Part shown: piece by piece, positions 63,369 through 64,000 of the stretch
Layout: every line of letters starts with the position of its first letter
Numbering within the stretch: the stretch's first letter is position 1
Assembly (NCBI RefSeq): GCF_039538765.1
Contig: NZ_BAABCJ010000001.1
Coordinates: 1,204,440-1,268,439, forward strand
Direction of reading: 5' to 3'
Origin: Zhihengliuella alba
GTDB lineage: Bacteria > Actinomycetota > Actinomycetes > Actinomycetales > Micrococcaceae
Length of the DNA: 64,000 bases
The notes under the pieces: model-generated
Told to the model about the DNA's origin: nothing
The model's input: the letters and a program-made list of their open reading frames with translations, nothing else
Databases searched by the model: none
Program-made: the position numbers and the translations under genes

Positions 63369-63875
63369 TCAGCGGCCGGAGCCCATGAACCGCCCATAGG
63401 CGTCCAGGACGTCGCTCCAGTAGCCGGAGGCGGCGTACTGCGCCTCCCCTGCCCGTCCGGCGGCCCAGCCGCCGTGCTCGAGCCGTACCTCGGTCCCTGC
63501 GTCGCCGGCGTCGACGCCGCCGGCGTCGACGAAGCGAAGGGCGAGATGGCTCGGAGGTGCCTGCTCGTGGAGGTGGAGGAGACGCAGCTCGAGCAGTCCG
63601 GGAGGCTCGGCCCGGACCAGTTCGGCCCAGGCGTGCGCCTCTCCGGCGTCGTTCTCCTCCTGGAGCCCGTCCCGATCGAGGCTGAAGTGGCTTCCGGCCC
63701 CGAGGCGGGAGTGCCGGTCCGCCGGCCACCAGAGGTGGATGTACTCGGTGAAGCCCTCGAAGGCGTGCTCGGCGTCGACGGGGACGCGCACGGCTGCAGT
63801 CCTGGCGGGGAGGGGCGCGGTACCCGCTGTCTCGTCGTCGGGTTCCTGGGGCGCATGGGAGAAGAGGCCGGTCAT
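63369..63875 (-). CDS. SRPBCC (AHSA1-like) domain protein
   Basis: 168 residues. The pattern TAAVRVPVDAEHAFEGFTEY then HLWWPADRHSRL, the central acidic-aromatic strands, and the terminal helix YWSDVLDAYGRFMG fit the START-like SRPBCC fold. Such proteins bind hydrophobic ligands or, in the AHSA1 group, act as small co-chaperones; no specific function can be assigned. An Asp/Gly/Ala-rich stretch (AGGVDAGDAGTEV) is internal. It stands alone between tRNA-Pro and the rRNA operon. Confidence 0.75.
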   Translation of the reverse strand: MTGLFSHAPQEPDDETAGTAPLPARTAAVRVPVDAEHAFEGFTEYIHLWWPADRHSRLGAGSHFSLDRDGLQEENDAGEAHAWAELVRAEPPGLLELRLLHLHEQAPPSHLALRFVDAGGVDAGDAGTEVRLEHGGWAAGRAGEAQYAASGYWSDVLDAYGRFMGSGR

Positions 63876-63928
63876 GCCCCCACGATACTGCGGTGCCGAA
63901 GGCGCCCGGGTCGGTGTGTTAAACAGGT

Positions 63929-63954
63929 CAGGCCCCCGCGTTGGCGGGGGCCTG
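63929..63954 (-). terminator. rRNA operon terminator
   Basis: Hairpin CAGGCCCCCGC/GCGGGGGCCTG with a 4-base loop, about 12 bases after the end of the 5S rRNA on the minus strand. Confidence 0.85.
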
Positions 63955-63965
63955 GCTGTAATGGT

Positions 63966-64000
63966 TGTCCGGCGGCGACCTACTCTCCCACACCCTCCCG
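63966..64000 (-). rRNA. 5S rRNA, 3' end (gene continues past the right edge)
   Basis: The minus strand reads GGGAGGGTGTGGGAGAGTAG then GTCGCCGCCGGACAACC, the conserved 3' portion of actinobacterial 5S rRNA. The end position is approximate. The 23S and 16S genes should follow beyond the window. Confidence 0.9.

Overview
The window is very GC-rich, gene-dense DNA with frequent GTG and TTG starts and short intergenic regions. It carries a lone groL with tandem CIRCE operators, an MsiK-type sugar ATPase, otsAB, a cold-shock protein followed by a DUF3027 gene, and a ThrE exporter. Together these point to an actinobacterium, most likely of the Micrococcaceae (Arthrobacter, Citricoccus or Kocuria type). 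That placement is an inference from gene content, not from a search. I see no insertion sequence, prophage, CRISPR array or obvious foreign island, so this looks like ordinary chromosome. Four tRNAs (Arg-CCT, Val-CAC, Thr-TGT, Pro-CGG) and the 3' end of a 5S rRNA, with its terminator, are present. An rRNA operon therefore continues past the right edge.

Layout. 1-4.7 kb: a guanidino-compound module made of a TPP-dependent decarboxylase-type enzyme cut by the window edge, an agmatinase-family ureohydrolase, an HTH-cupin regulator and a sodium:solute symporter. 4.9-9.7 kb: succinyl-CoA synthetase (sucD, sucC) and the helicase PcrA. 9.8-13.7 kb: tRNA-Arg, a ROK-type regulator, a NUDIX hydrolase and an ABC exporter. 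13.8-19.8 kb: a molybdenum block with a YdeP-type formate-dehydrogenase-like oxidoreductase, FdhD, MoeA, a DUF6457 protein and MobA, then an HNH endonuclease. 20-23.3 kb: cell-wall enzymes (NlpC/P60 with an upstream c-di-AMP riboswitch candidate, and M23) and a DtxR-type regulator. 23.5-30.2 kb: serC, DUF3027 and cold-shock genes, a PhoP/PhoR-like two-component system, a lone WXG100 protein and a DUF4031-HD protein. 30.4-32.2 kb: groL.

32.4-39.9 kb is an arabinoside-use locus: LacI regulator, solute-binding protein, two permeases, a GH51 arabinofuranosidase and an alditol oxidase. Palindromic operators centred on ACAACGTTGT lie before both the transport genes and the regulator. 39.9-50.4 kb holds a LytR_C protein, DUF3263, ung, a ThrE exporter, a luciferase-like monooxygenase, an asparagine-synthase-related protein, a Rieske-FAD oxidoreductase and a DsbA-like protein. 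50.5-63 kb is a trehalose and maltodextrin block: otsA, otsB, msiK, then on the other strand malE-malF-malG and a cyclomaltodextrinase-like GH13, and divergently an alpha-glucosidase with a LacI regulator. Operators of the TAAGCGCTTA type sit in the divergent promoter region.

Neither sugar ABC importer has its own ATPase. The single MsiK-like ATPase in the window is the obvious shared energy source, and it is unusually short in its regulatory domain. Several genes seem to be transcribed leaderless, with a TANNNT box 7-9 bases before the start codon and no Shine-Dalgarno. I did not find a clearly new multi-gene system. The best leads are the TPP enzyme/ureohydrolase pair with shared operator-like sites, the riboswitch-controlled wall hydrolases, the arabinofuranosidase-alditol oxidase pairing, the short MsiK, and several tandem repeats at gene ends.
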